Shown here: positions 54,816 through 64,000 of the stretch, in pieces
How positions within the stretch are numbered: the stretch's first letter is position 1
Layout of the letters: each line of letters starts with the position of its first letter
Assembly: GCF_003171515.1 (NCBI RefSeq)
Contig: NC_089396.1
Span: 1,240,001 to 1,304,000, forward strand
DNA length: 64,000 nucleotides
Reading direction: 5' to 3'
DNA from: Pyrenophora tritici-repentis
Lineage: Eukaryota; Ascomycota; Dothideomycetes; Pleosporales; Pleosporaceae
The notes under the pieces: model-generated
The model's database searches: none
Seen by the model: only the letters and a program-made list of their open reading frames with translations
What the model was told of the DNA's origin: nothing
Made by a program: the position numbers and the translations under genes

Positions 54816-56922
54816 ACGTGTCCGTGCGCGTGATGCGCGGATTCGCGTGATGCGCGGGGAACACCATATCCACTACTTCAAAAATGAAGCTATTAAGCCA
54901 CGTATATAAGCTGTTATTATACGAATTTATAGAGGGGGAGTAATTAGATGCTTGCGATCAACTTGTACTATCTATATTTTGATGGGAGGTTGACGTTGCG
55001 GCCACGTGATGTGAGCTTTGATGGAGGAGCTGGAGGCTCTTCTTGAACTTGAGCACCAGCGCGAGCAGCCTCAACGCGTTTTTGACGCTTGTTGTTCGAT
55101 GAGGTAGCTGCTGAAGCTCTCCTCTTTCCCTTTTGGGGTAGTTGTATAGCTTTAGCAGCGTCTCTCTCCTCCTTCTGGCGCGCGCGTTCAGCTGCTTTCT
55201 CAGCTCGCTCAAGCTCCCTCATCTCCTTGAGTCTCTGCCTCTCCACACGCCTCTCCTCGAGCTCATCTTGACGCTGCAGTCGAGCCTCCTCGCGCTGCTT
55301 CTTGGACCGTGCTTTTTGGAGTTTCTCCTCCGTCTCATCTCGCTCCCGTACTGCTTCTCTAGCTCGAGCCTCACGCAGCTTGCGAGGAGACCAGAAGACA
55401 GAGCCACCGTGATACTCCTGGCGCTGTTGAAGGTCAAGAGCTTTGCCCTTCTTCCTGTGCTTCTTTTTATGTTGAAGAGCCTCCTTTAAGCCCTCGTTCT
55501 CATGCTTTAAAAGCTCATACTGCACAGAGAGATGGTGAACGCTTGAGCGCAGCTTTCTTGCCTCATACTGATGGCTATCATTAACAGCAGCTCGTACTAG
55601 CCGATCGAGCTTTCTCCAGTCATGATCAGAGAGCCCTGACGATGAGCTTCTCTCAGCTTCTGGCGTGCTAGCAAATCTACGAAGGATAACGTTGGCATCC
55701 ATCGGCCAGATCCCAGTGGCTTCGAAGGCCTTCAATATGAGGCTCTCTGTGAAGGAGGATATCCAGGCGCTCCAGAAGAGCGGGAAGAAGTCCCCTTTCT
55801 TGATTGGAATAAGGCCTTGAGCCTTATGGAGATGGTTAGTGAGCTCGTTAGAGTAGGCTTGAGAGAGTGGCTTGAACAGCACTACATCTAGCGGCTGGAG
55901 CGTATGGGTCGAATGGGGAGGAAGGATCATGAGGAGGATCCTATGGCGATCGCAGTACTTAATAAACTCCATCGTGAGGTGAGATCCATGGCCATCAAGG
56001 ATGAGCAATCTCCATCTACCTGATCGTTGCTTTGTAGAGCGATCAAACACCTGCTCCAGCCAAGCTAGGCCTACGTTATCATTTGACCAGCCTGTTGGAG
56101 ATGATGAGACAAAGACCTCATGTTCTCCTGCCTTGATATCTTCTACCCAACTCGATCGTATAGCTCCATTTTTAGCTGCGTAGATAAGGGCTGGAGGCAG
56201 CGAGCTCCCATCAGCGCAGCAGCAGGCCAGGACTGTCAGAAACTCGCGTGATCCATCCTGGAGAGATGCTCGAACCTCCTTCTTCTCCCATTGACGCCTG
56301 CTGAATATCCTCTTACTTCTGCCTATCAAGCCAATTAAGAAGCCCTTCTCATCCATATTGTATATATCTCGAGCCTCTAGGTGATATTCGGTGATCTTTC
56401 GATGCAGCAGCTCGAAGTAGAGTCTATACTTTGACTCAGAATCAGCCAGGTGGCGCGTACGATCCATGGCGCTGGTCCACTTTGAGATGAGATGGATCTC
56501 GTGTCGGTTGATGAAGCGAGTAACCCAGCTCTCGCTGAGCTGCTGATGGGCTACTTCTGATGAGAAATTCCTGATCATCTCTCGTGTAGGAGGAATGCCT
56601 CGCTTTGTGAGCTTTTCGATATATCTCACAAGCTCTAGCTCTTGTTGTGGGTTGAGTTTCTGCTGGTTGAAGTTCTTGTCTCTTTCTGAGCTTGTCTGGC
56701 CCTGGTGCCTTCGGGTCAACGTAGATCTCACAACACCATGCTTAGCAGCAATTTTAGTATACGAGAACTGTTCTCCTGGCTCTAGATTTTCAATATCTTC
56801 AATCGCAGCTTGAATTGGGTCCATATTGGTGGAGTTAACGTGTGTTGAAGGTGAAGGGGTTTGACGTGTTTTGGTGTTCCCCGCGCATCACGCGAATCCG
56901 CGCATCACGCGCACGGACACGT
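54816..56922 (-). mobile_element. Intact Fot1/pogo-like (Tc1-mariner) DNA transposon
   Basis: 2107 bp bounded by perfect 51-bp terminal inverted repeats (54816-54866 and 56872-56922), flanked by TA on both sides, the Tc1/mariner/pogo target duplication. Each repeat holds a duplicated CGCGTGATGCGCGG block, a likely transposase binding site. It carries one uninterrupted transposase gene on the minus strand. It shows no sign of RIP. Confidence 0.92.
54968..56824 (-). CDS. Fot1/pogo-like DDE transposase
   Basis: 618 residues without a break. The N-terminus (AIEDIENLEPGEQFSYTKIAAKHGVVRSTLTRRHQG) is a helix-turn-helix of the psq/CENP-B type, followed by a second DNA-binding unit ending WVTRFINRHEI. 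The DDE catalytic core shows Asp in YNMDEKGF, Asp in LLILDGHGSH and a third acidic site at HTLQPLDVVLFKPL. The C-terminal about 150 residues are a highly charged coiled coil (REARAREAVRERDETEEKLQKARSK-like) ending in a basic tail. It cuts and pastes the element at TA sites in the nucleus. All motifs are present, so activity is plausible. Confidence 0.92.
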   Translation of the reverse strand: MDPIQAAIEDIENLEPGEQFSYTKIAAKHGVVRSTLTRRHQGQTSSERDKNFNQQKLNPQQELELVRYIEKLTKRGIPPTREMIRNFSSEVAHQQLSESWVTRFINRHEIHLISKWTSAMDRTRHLADSESKYRLYFELLHRKITEYHLEARDIYNMDEKGFLIGLIGRSKRIFSRRQWEKKEVRASLQDGSREFLTVLACCCADGSSLPPALIYAAKNGAIRSSWVEDIKAGEHEVFVSSSPTGWSNDNVGLAWLEQVFDRSTKQRSGRWRLLILDGHGSHLTMEFIKYCDRHRILLMILPPHSTHTLQPLDVVLFKPLSQAYSNELTNHLHKAQGLIPIKKGDFFPLFWSAWISSFTESLILKAFEATGIWPMDANVILRRFASTPEAERSSSSGLSDHDWRKLDRLVRAAVNDSHQYEARKLRSSVHHLSVQYELLKHENEGLKEALQHKKKHRKKGKALDLQQRQEYHGGSVFWSPRKLREARAREAVRERDETEEKLQKARSKKQREEARLQRQDELEERRVERQRLKEMRELERAEKAAERARQKEERDAAKAIQLPQKGKRRASAATSSNNKRQKRVEAARAGAQVQEEPPAPPSKLTSRGRNVNLPSKYR

Positions 56923-57023
56923 TAACGTGTCCGTGCACCTCATGCCCGGATTCATCTCATGCCCCGCCGAACACCGACGCGTGTCTCAATACTACAACTT
57001 TGACGCGCAATAACTCCACAACT

Positions 57024-59021
57024 ATGGCTCCGATTGATGAAGCGATTGCAGATTTAGAATCGCGCGATTCAGGAGAGAAATTCACATTAAAAGAAGTTGC
57101 TGAAAAATAGGGGGTTAACCGCTCAACGCTAGGGCGAAGATGGAGGCGCGTGACAGGGCCTAGGAGCGATGGATACGCTCAGCAGCAAGCTATTAGCCCA
57201 CAACAAGAGTTAGAGCTTGTACGATATATCACTAAGCTCACTAAGTAAGGCCTACCTCCTACAAGCGAGATGATCAGGAATTTTTTATTAGAAGTAGCCT
57301 ATCAGCAGCTCAGCGAGAGCTAGGTTACTCGCTTTATTAACCAACACGAGATCTATCTTATCTCGAAGTGGACCACCGCCATAGATTGTACGCGCCACCT
57401 AGCTAATTCTAAGTCAAAGTATAGACTCTACTTCGAGCTGCTGCACTAGAAGATCACTAAATATCACTTTAAGGCTCGAGATATATACAATATAGATAAG
57501 AAGGGCTTCTTAATTAGCTTAATAGGCAGAAGTAAGAGGATATTTAGCAGGCGTTAATAGAAGAAGAAGGAGGTTTAAGCATCTCTCTAGGATAGATCAC
57601 GCGAGTTTCTAACAGTCCTAGCCTGCTGCTGCGCTAATAGGAGCTCGCTACCTCTAGCCCTTATCTACGCAGCTAAAAATAGAGCTATACGATTAAGTTA
57701 AGTAGAGGATATTAAAGTAGGAGAATATAAAGTCTTTGTCTTATTATCTCTAATAGGCTAGTTAAATAATAACGTAGGCCTAGCTTAGCTAGAGCAGGTG
57801 TTTAATCGCTATACAAAGCAGTAATTAGGGAGATAGCAATTACTTATCCTTAATAGCTATAGATCTTATGTTACGATAGAGTTTATCGACTACTGTGATT
57901 GCTATAAGATTCTCCTTATAATTCTCCCCCCCCTATTTAACTTACACGCTCTAGCTGCTTAATGTAGTGCTATTTAAGCTACTCTCTTATGTGAGGGATC
58001 GATCAAGAAAGATTGGATTTGACAAGATACAAGCTATCGAGCTATCGAGCTATCTACGTTGTGAGCCCGAACTTATGCTGTGGGCGCCAAGGCGCTAGTC
58101 CGATAAGATAAGGATCTTATCGATATGGGGGGCCATGGGCCGAGCGAGTCTATGGATCCGTAACATCTTAAGCCTACTCTAACGAGCTTACTAACTATCT
58201 CTATAAGGCTTAAGGCCTTATTCTAATTAAGAAAGAAGACTTCTTCCTACTCTTCCAGAGCGCCTAGATATCCTCCTTTATAGAGAGCCTTATATTAAAG
58301 GCCTTCGAAGCTACTAGGATCTAGCTAATAGATGCTAACGTTATTCTTCGTAGATTTGCTAGCACGCTAGAAGCTAAGAGAAGCTTATTGTTAGGGCTCT
58401 CTAATTATAACTAGAGAAAGCTTAATTAGTTAGTACGAGCTGCTATTAATAATAGCTATTAGTATAAGGCAAGAAAGCTACGCTTAAGCGTTCACTATCT
58501 CTCTGTATAGTATAAGCTTTTAAAGTATAAGAATAAGGGCTTAAAGGAGGCTCTTTAACATAAAAAGAAGCATAAGAAGAAGGGCAAAGCTCTTAACCTT
58601 TAACAGCGCCAGGAGTATCACGGTGGCTCTGTCTTCTAGTCTCCTCGCAAGCTGCGTGAGGCTCGAGCTGGAGTAGCAGTACGGGAGCAAGATGAGACGG
58701 AGGAGACACTCCAAAAAGCACGGTCCAAGAAGCAGCGCGAGGAGGCTCGACTGCAGCGTCAAAATGAGCTCGAGGAGAGGCGTGTGGAGAGGCAGAGACT
58801 CAAGGAGATGAGGGAGCTTGAGCGAGCTAAGAAAGCAGCTGAACGCGCGCGCTAGAAGGAGGAGAGAGACGCTGCTAAAGCTATACAACTACCCTAAAAG
58901 GGAAAGAGGAGAGCTTCAGCAGCTACCTCATCGAACAACAAGCGTTAAAAACGCGTTGAGGCTACTCGCGCTGGTGCTCAAGTTCAAGAAGAGCCTCCAG
59001 CTCCTCCACCAAAGCTCACAT
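57024..59021 (+). pseudogene. RIP-inactivated pogo-like transposase
   Basis: It begins MAPIDEAIADLESRDSGEKF, aligned to the first element's transposase, and reaches a stop at the position of its conserved His. From there to about 58600 there are dozens of TAG/TAA codons where the intact copy has CAG, CAA or TGG, and nearly all differences are C-to-T or G-to-A: the RIP signature. From about 58600 to 59021 the copy differs from the intact one by only a handful of transitions. It is further split by the solo LTR at 57990-58165. Confidence 0.85.
57990..58165. mobile_element. Solo LTR with TCTTA target duplication
   Basis: 176 bp starting TGTGAGGGATC and ending GGATCCGTAACA (TG...CA), flanked by TCTTA at 57985-57989 and 58166-58170. 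Removing it and one TCTTA rejoins the transposase frame at the aligned LSQAYS position. The 5-bp duplication and TG/CA ends point to a solo retrotransposon LTR. A MITE is the alternative, since the two ends are weakly inverted. It keeps CpA sites, so it probably arrived after the RIP of its host element. Confidence 0.7.
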
Positions 59022-59022
59022 A

Positions 59023-61893
59023 GTGGCGTATAAGCGGCATATCCAGGAAAAGTCGGACTATGGCCAATCCCCCTCAGAAGCCACCCGTGCGTTCCTAGCT
59101 ACGGTACGAAAAGCCAAGAGAACGTACTGGCAGCAGCGCATAGACGGCTGTAATAACGACAAAGATCTATACAAGCTAGTAGGCTGGCATAAACTATCAT
59201 TCGACCAACGGGACACCCCACTTGTAATCGAAGGTAGGACAATCACAGCACCACTCGAGAAAGCTGAGGCACTTAGAGAGGCAATCCTCGACCGTTTTTC
59301 GGCGGAGGACGACCTCCTAGAACCACCGCCTCTTGACAACGACCCGCAAACCACGCCACTACCATGGGACACATACATATCGATGGAGGAGACTGAACGC
59401 TACGTGATTGGAGTATCTAGCACCTCCCCAGGACCCGATCAGGTGACCGTCCGACTCCTAAAGGCATGCTGGGAACACATTAGACACCTAGTGCTAGGCA
59501 TCTACCGGGCGTGCATGGAACAAGGCCACTACCCAGCCGCCTGGAAGACGGTAGAAGTGGCCATGATACCCAAAGTCGGGAAGAAGGATAAGTCCTCACC
59601 CAGATCAATGAGACCAATTGCCCTATCGTCCTGTCTAGGGAAGGGACTCGAGCGTATCATAGCAAGGCGCATAGCACACACAGCTATGGCTTTTGACATC
59701 CTAAGCCCACAGCACGGTGGAGCGCTGCCAAAACGCTCTGCGATGGACCTGGCGACCGCATTCACACACGACGTGGAGATGGCTTGGTCAAGACACGAGC
59801 ATGTCTCTATGCTCACGTTAGACGTCCAAGGGGCGTTTGACGCGCTACTGAAAAACAGGCTACTACACCGAATGCGGCAACAAGGGTGGCCACCCCTACT
59901 CCGGAAATTTATCCAGAACTTCCTGTCGGAAAGGAGGGTGCGAGTACGCCTAGGCAATGTCACTACACCTGTACATCGAGTGGCCTGCGGCACCCCGCAG
60001 GGATCGCCGCTATCACCGGTCCTATACACCCTATACCTAGCTGAACTACTCAACCAGGACCGAAAACTCCGGTTCGGGTATGCCGACGACATCAACCTAT
60101 ACCGGGTCTCCCACTCTTTAGACGAGAACGTCGCACTGCTAGCAGAGGACCTCAAATCTATCAATGAATGGGGAGCTGCGAACAAGATCACGTTTGCACC
60201 AGAGAAACGGGAGCTGATCCACCTCACGCGCCAGAAAGGACTACATGCGCCGCCAATCCAATTGGAAGATCAAACAATTCACCCTATAGCCCCTGCGCAG
60301 GGGGAAGCCAGACAGCGCTGCGCTGGCTTGGGGTGTGGTTTGATAGGGGACTAACTTTCAAGAAGCACGTCGCAGAAAGGGCGGCGCAAGCTAGGAAAGT
60401 AGCGAACCATCTCCGGAGCCTCGCCAACACAGCCCACGGCCCTCCAGCAGGATCGCTACGCAAGGCAGCCATAACATGTATCCTGCCCATACTACTATAC
60501 GGAGCCGAAACATGGTACGAGGGCAGGACGAAGAACCCACGAATTGCAAGGGTTTCCCGTAAACCCACGGTCAGCACTAGGGTAGGCTGGCACCTAACCA
60601 CGATAGATCAGGCACTAGTAGCAGCCACGAAGGCAATCCTCCCTGCGTGGAGGACAACACCAAACGCAGTACTGCTAAGAGAAGCTGCGATGCCGTCGGC
60701 ACAGGTGGCGCTGGAGGAGGCTAAGCTCCGCTTTGCGGTTCACCTACGCACGATAGACGACAAGCACCCACTTACTAATAGAACTACACTGCCACTAGTC
60801 ATACGAGGACGCGCAGCGGGCAACCGACGGATACCAAGATCGAAGGTTCAGCGCGTAGCACAACTGCTACCCGCCACACCCCGAAACGTCCTAGCCAGCC
60901 CTCACTTTTCAGACGGGTCGAGGCAGGATCCAACGCAAGGGCAAGGAAAGGACATTGCTGCCCAGAATTTCACCATCTGGTGGGAGTCTCTTGGACAAGA
61001 GACAATCACTGTCTTCTCAGACGGGTCTGAACAACAAATCAACGGTACAAGGGTGGTCACTTACGGGTACGCTATATACCAGGGCCAGGCCGCCGTGGCG
61101 ACTGGACAAGGCTCACTAAATGCCCTTAGCCACGTCTTCGATGCGGAGGCTATAGGCGCATGCAGAGGACTCAAACACGCACTACAACTCTCACTGCCTA
61201 GCCAGAGGGAGATCGTACTTTGCATAGACAGCACTGCGGTAATATGGGGCATACGCGGAACCGCCCCTACCTCCTCCTAATAGGCGTTCCTCTAAATCTA
61301 TAGAGCTATAGAGGCCTACAACGTAAAAACGTGGTAGGCGCTAAGACATATAAAGATTGTTAGAAACGAACTCGCCGACTAGCTGGCTGACAACGAGGCT
61401 AAAGACCCGCACTAGCTATACGGCATAGCCGCCTCCCCTATAAGATCTAGTATACGAACAGTAGGCCGCCGCCTCCTCGAACATACAAGGGACACTTGGT
61501 GGAAGGATAAGAGCAGTAGGCTATCAGCATAGTACACGCAATAGCAGCTGCTATACGATACTAGGCGCACGCCCGCAGCGCTATAGCTACCCCGAAGGAT
61601 ACTTGCGAAAGTCCTTATGATACGCTCAACGCATAGCGACTTTAAATAGTACCACCGAAAATTCAACTACGAGGATACCTCGAAATGCCTATACGGCAGG
61701 CCTAAGACGCTAGAACACCTAGTGTTCTGCAAGAGAGCCACAACACACTTCAAGAAGTGGCCTCTACGCCCTATCGTGCCCCCTCGCACAAGACAGGAAG
61801 GCCTAGCGTACCTCGCGCAATTAATAGACTAGCCACAAGAGTTCAAGACCTTTGTGAAGGTAACGAACTCCTTCTATAACGAGTGATTTCTAT
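59023..61893 (+). pseudogene. LINE reverse transcriptase / RNase H, truncated and broken
   Basis: The frame is open from the very junction with no ATG (59023-60354). RT blocks are GPDQVTVRLLKACW, MIPKVGKKDKSSPRSMRPIAL, LTLDVQGAFDALLKN, GTPQGSPLSPVLY and the catalytic FGYADDINL. A frame change in the GGGGG run near 60300 moves coding to the overlapping frame ending at 61280 (LRWLGVWFDRGLTF onward). The RNase H domain shows FSDGSEQQ, DAEAIGACRG and CIDSTAVIWG with its acidic residues. From 61280 to about 61890 the remainder, including a terminal KCLYGRPKTLEHLVFC zinc-knuckle-like part, is full of TAG codons as after RIP. Confidence 0.85.
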
Positions 61894-62133
61894 TTTTGAA
61901 TTTCACAAAGACCCGCTGAATTCCTTGGCATTATTTAGTGTAGGATTCGCGGCAAAACGCCGCATAGATGCCACAACCCACACGCTCTCTTTTAAAACTT
62001 TTATTGTATCTTAAATTGCCTCTTGTTACTTTTCCGTTTCTCTCTCTAAAAAGCAGTTATTGTACTGCATCGATCAAAGGCGCAAGCCACGAAATACTAG
62101 AATATTGTAGGAAAACGGCTTTAAATAGCGGGA

Positions 62134-62511
62134 TGTGAAGGTCGTCCGAAGATGATCTTGGGTTGGTTCTCGGGGATGGAGTGATGCGATGGACACGAGG
62201 TTGTATAGCACGATTGGTAGATCGATGTAATATACGGGGAGTTGAGAATCAAGTACTAATCCTTAGATTTCGAAGTTGAACACAATGAACCGTAAGGGCT
62301 CATTGCCTACTGTTATATAATAAGCGTGCCCTCCATTGTGGCCTTTCCCTCCATGGAGGTCGCACCCTCCGTGGAGGTCGTGCCCTCCATGGCGGTCATG
62401 CCAAGGTTGGAGGGCAGGTCACGTGACTGCGCGGCACAAGCTTACCCGCTGTGCCCCGCCTTCAACGTTGTCCTGCCGTTGTTGCTTGTCCTCCTCCTTG
62501 CAATCGTAACA
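62134..62511. mobile_element. Solo LTR with CGGGA target duplication
   Basis: 378 bp beginning TGTGAAGGTCG and ending CAATCGTAACA, flanked by CGGGA at 62129-62133 and 62512-62516. Inside is a run of CCCTCCATGGAGGTCG-like units (about 62330-62400) followed by sequence with a promoter-like character. TG...CA ends plus a 5-bp duplication support a solo LTR nested in the LINE's 3' region. Confidence 0.72.
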
Positions 62512-62840
62512 CGGGAGTCCTTTTCACGAACATGTATATAGGCAGGACATCACTCCCCTTAGATACAAAACACCTAGGAATAGGTTCCACGAGGCAAGTG
62601 CGACAGCACTATAAGACCACGGCGGGACCCGCCCGAATACCCTATAGGAGGTTACAGATAGGGCGTTAAACCATAATCAACATCAACATCAACCAAAGCT
62701 CACATCACGTGGCCGCAACGTCAACCTCCTATTAAAATATAGATAGTACAAGTTGATCGCAAGCATCTAATTACTCCCCCTCTATAAATTCTTATAATAA
62801 CAGCTTATATACGTGGCTTAATAGCTTCATTTTTGAAGTA

Positions 62841-64000
62841 ACGTACCTAACGGGCGAGTGGGCCACACGGGCGAGTGGGCCACCTGCGCTAAGACCCCAT
62901 TAAAACCACGACTGTACACGACTATATAGCACCGTCAAAGATAGTAAATAGAAATCGTAATAGGCTATTCTACTCAGAATCTATCGCTGCTTCTTGCCTA
63001 CATGTGCGCATATTATGTCCTGCCTCGCCGCAGCGTCCACAGCGTCGTTGGCTAGGCTCGCCTGCCTCAACGCGCACTCTCTTCTTCGCCTTCTTCCTAT
63101 CACTACATGCCCCAAACTCCTTAAGAGTCGTCAGTCGCACGCCCTCATCAATTGTTAAGGTCCCTTGCTGCTGTAAGCGCTTCCTTTTATATGATCTACG
63201 CTTACTTGAGGCCTCGTTGGCGGCTTGGAGCTCAGCGTTGCGCTTGGTCATTAACACCAGAGAATGCGCTATCATCTCTGCACCTTTTGACAGGCTTTTG
63301 ATCGCCTCAACCATATACGTAGGTGAGCTATCTACATGTCTTCGAATCCTCTCTTGAATCAGCTTTGATTGCGACCCAAGTTCTAGGGTATTGCTTGGAG
63401 TTTGCGACTGCCAGGGACCGTCCTCGACGGTAGGTAGCAGTGGAGTGCGCAGCCGCACGTCAAGCGTCGATATCACAGCCTCTGGATTAAATGGGACTAA
63501 GCCAGCGCCTCGAAAGCTTCCTTGTATATTGGCCTTTGTAATCGCAGCGTCAAAAGCGCCTTTAAAGCACGGTAGGAACTCTAGTTTAGTGATATGGGTG
63601 ATCTTGTTGCGCATTAGATCCTCGGCTTGGCGGCCATACGCTGTCTTCAAAGGCGAGAAACACCCCACATCAAGAGGCTGTAGTAGGTGCGACGAGTGAG
63701 GAGGCATGCAGAGAGTAATAATGTTGTGATCCTTGCAGTACTGCTGGAAATCGAGCGAGTCGTGGCTCTCGTGGCCGTCGATAATAAGCAGACGATAGTT
63801 TCCTACAGTCCTCTTCTTTGTGTGAGCGTCAAAGTGCTTTAACCACTCTAGACCAAGCTTGTTTGTTGTCCAGCCGTTCTCAGAGACTGCAATAACCCAG
63901 TCGCGAGGTAGGTTATCTTCCTTGTACCAGGCAGAGAGGTGGTTCTTGCCTTTGAAGATGATAAAAGGTGGGATTGCCCACCCAGTCGCGTTGATACCCT
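62841..64000 (-). mobile_element. Third DDE transposon, cut by the window end
   Basis: It starts after TA at 62839-62840 with ACGTACCTAACGGGCGAG. Its end carries two tandem copies of CGGGCGAGTGGGCCAC, parallel to the duplicated blocks in the other two elements' repeats. It holds the transposase below. The other end lies outside the window, so its length and target duplication cannot be confirmed. Confidence 0.7.
62970..64000 (-). CDS. DDE transposase with C-terminal zinc knuckle, partial
   Basis: The frame is open from the window edge to the stop at 62970, about 343 residues of the C-terminal part. Visible are INATGWAIPPFIIFKGK, GWTTNKLGLEWLKHF, the catalytic Asp in LLIIDGHESHDS, and CMPPHSSHLLQPLDVGCFSPLK. 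This is the pogo/Fot1-like DDE core, of a different subgroup from the first two elements. The C-terminus ends in a CCHC knuckle, CGRCGEAGHNMRTC, uncommon in the compact Fot1 type but seen in larger fungal relatives. The sequence looks intact as far as it goes. Confidence 0.85.
   Translation of the reverse strand, partial: GINATGWAIPPFIIFKGKNHLSAWYKEDNLPRDWVIAVSENGWTTNKLGLEWLKHFDAHTKKRTVGNYRLLIIDGHESHDSLDFQQYCKDHNIITLCMPPHSSHLLQPLDVGCFSPLKTAYGRQAEDLMRNKITHITKLEFLPCFKGAFDAAITKANIQGSFRGAGLVPFNPEAVISTLDVRLRTPLLPTVEDGPWQSQTPSNTLELGSQSKLIQERIRRHVDSSPTYMVEAIKSLSKGAEMIAHSLVLMTKRNAELQAANEASSKRRSYKRKRLQQQGTLTIDEGVRLTTLKEFGACSDRKKAKKRVRVEAGEPSQRRCGRCGEAGHNMRTCRQEAAIDSE

Larger units (their letters stand above)
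59022..62691 (+). mobile_element. 5'-truncated Tad-type LINE retrotransposon
   Basis: Flanked by a 14-bp target duplication, ACCAAAGCTCACAT, at 59008-59021 and 62692-62705, inside the second pogo element. It has a reverse transcriptase and RNase H but lacks ORF1 and the endonuclease, as expected of 5' truncation on integration. The 3' end is a short (ATCAAC)-type tail. A solo LTR (62134-62511) sits in its 3' untranslated part. Confidence 0.85.
56925..62840 (+). mobile_element. Second pogo-like element, RIP-damaged and interrupted
   Basis: The left end at 56925 starts ACGTGTCCGTGCACC, sharing the TA (56923-56924) with the first element but with a diverged repeat (CTCATGCC blocks in place of GTGATGCG). 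A broken transposase follows. The body is interrupted by a solo LTR (57990-58165) and a LINE (59022-62691), and resumes at 62706, matching the end of the first element in inverse orientation down to TTTTTGAAGTA at 62840. Its right inverted repeat is gone; a third element starts exactly after that TA. Confidence 0.8.

Noticed and set aside
58541..58888. Leu/Ser-rich antisense frame, also mirrored at 55142-55489
   Set aside because: It is the complement of the charged coiled-coil part of the two transposases.
1..64000. CRISPR array, bacterial operon or phage signatures
   Set aside because: No regularly spaced repeats, and all genes have fungal introns and families.

Overview
The window is nuclear DNA of a filamentous ascomycete, most likely a pleosporalean Dothideomycete. 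The support is short GT-AG introns (45-65 nt, GTAAGT/GTATGT donors, CTAAC branch sites), the gene families present, transposons mutated in the style of repeat-induced point mutation (RIP), and recurrent CTACCTAGGTAG-type palindromes. The species assignment is inference. No bacterial, viral or organellar sequence was seen.

Layout. 0-14 kb is gene-dense housekeeping DNA: a TORC2 subunit SIN1 (-) divergent from a PRCC-like protein (+), a BcABA3-type sesquiterpene synthase (-), a NOSIP-like RING protein (-) divergent from tafazzin (+), the NC2-alpha/BUR6 histone-fold protein (+) and a secreted GDSL hydrolase (+). 14.8-25.5 kb is gene-poor: an F-box pseudogene split by a MITE, a DHA1-type MFS transporter, a secreted protein of unknown function, an intact F-box paralogue, and a probable four-exon small secreted cysteine-containing protein. 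25.5-54.3 kb is conserved gene space again: a disordered basic protein, an AIF-like FAD oxidoreductase, an APC amino-acid permease, a fungal rhodopsin-domain membrane protein, SEC61-beta (four exons, the first only ATG), a disordered fungal protein, an F-box protein, a small membrane protein, xylose reductase, a Drs2-type lipid flippase, a tRNA-Lys(CUU) gene, a carboxylesterase and a type II haloacid dehalogenase.

54.8-64 kb is a nested transposon island. An intact Fot1/pogo-like element (51-bp perfect inverted repeats, TA target duplication, 618-aa transposase) sits head-to-head against a second, RIP-damaged relative. The second element is interrupted by a solo LTR and by a 5'-truncated Tad-type LINE, and the LINE carries another solo LTR. 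A third DDE transposon runs off the right edge.

The most unusual signal is the tRNA-Lys(CUU) gene at 49980-50149. Besides the usual anticodon-loop intron it carries a second, 62-nt insertion in its T arm with every mark of a spliceosomal intron (GTATGT...GCTAAC...TAG). Exact removal restores a perfect T arm, while the polymerase III B box stays intact in the DNA. Other points of interest are a lone ABA-type sesquiterpene synthase, an F-box gene broken by a 160-bp Mutator-like MITE with a 10-bp target duplication, and a mosaic RIP pattern whose unmutated segment runs across a transposon insertion junction.
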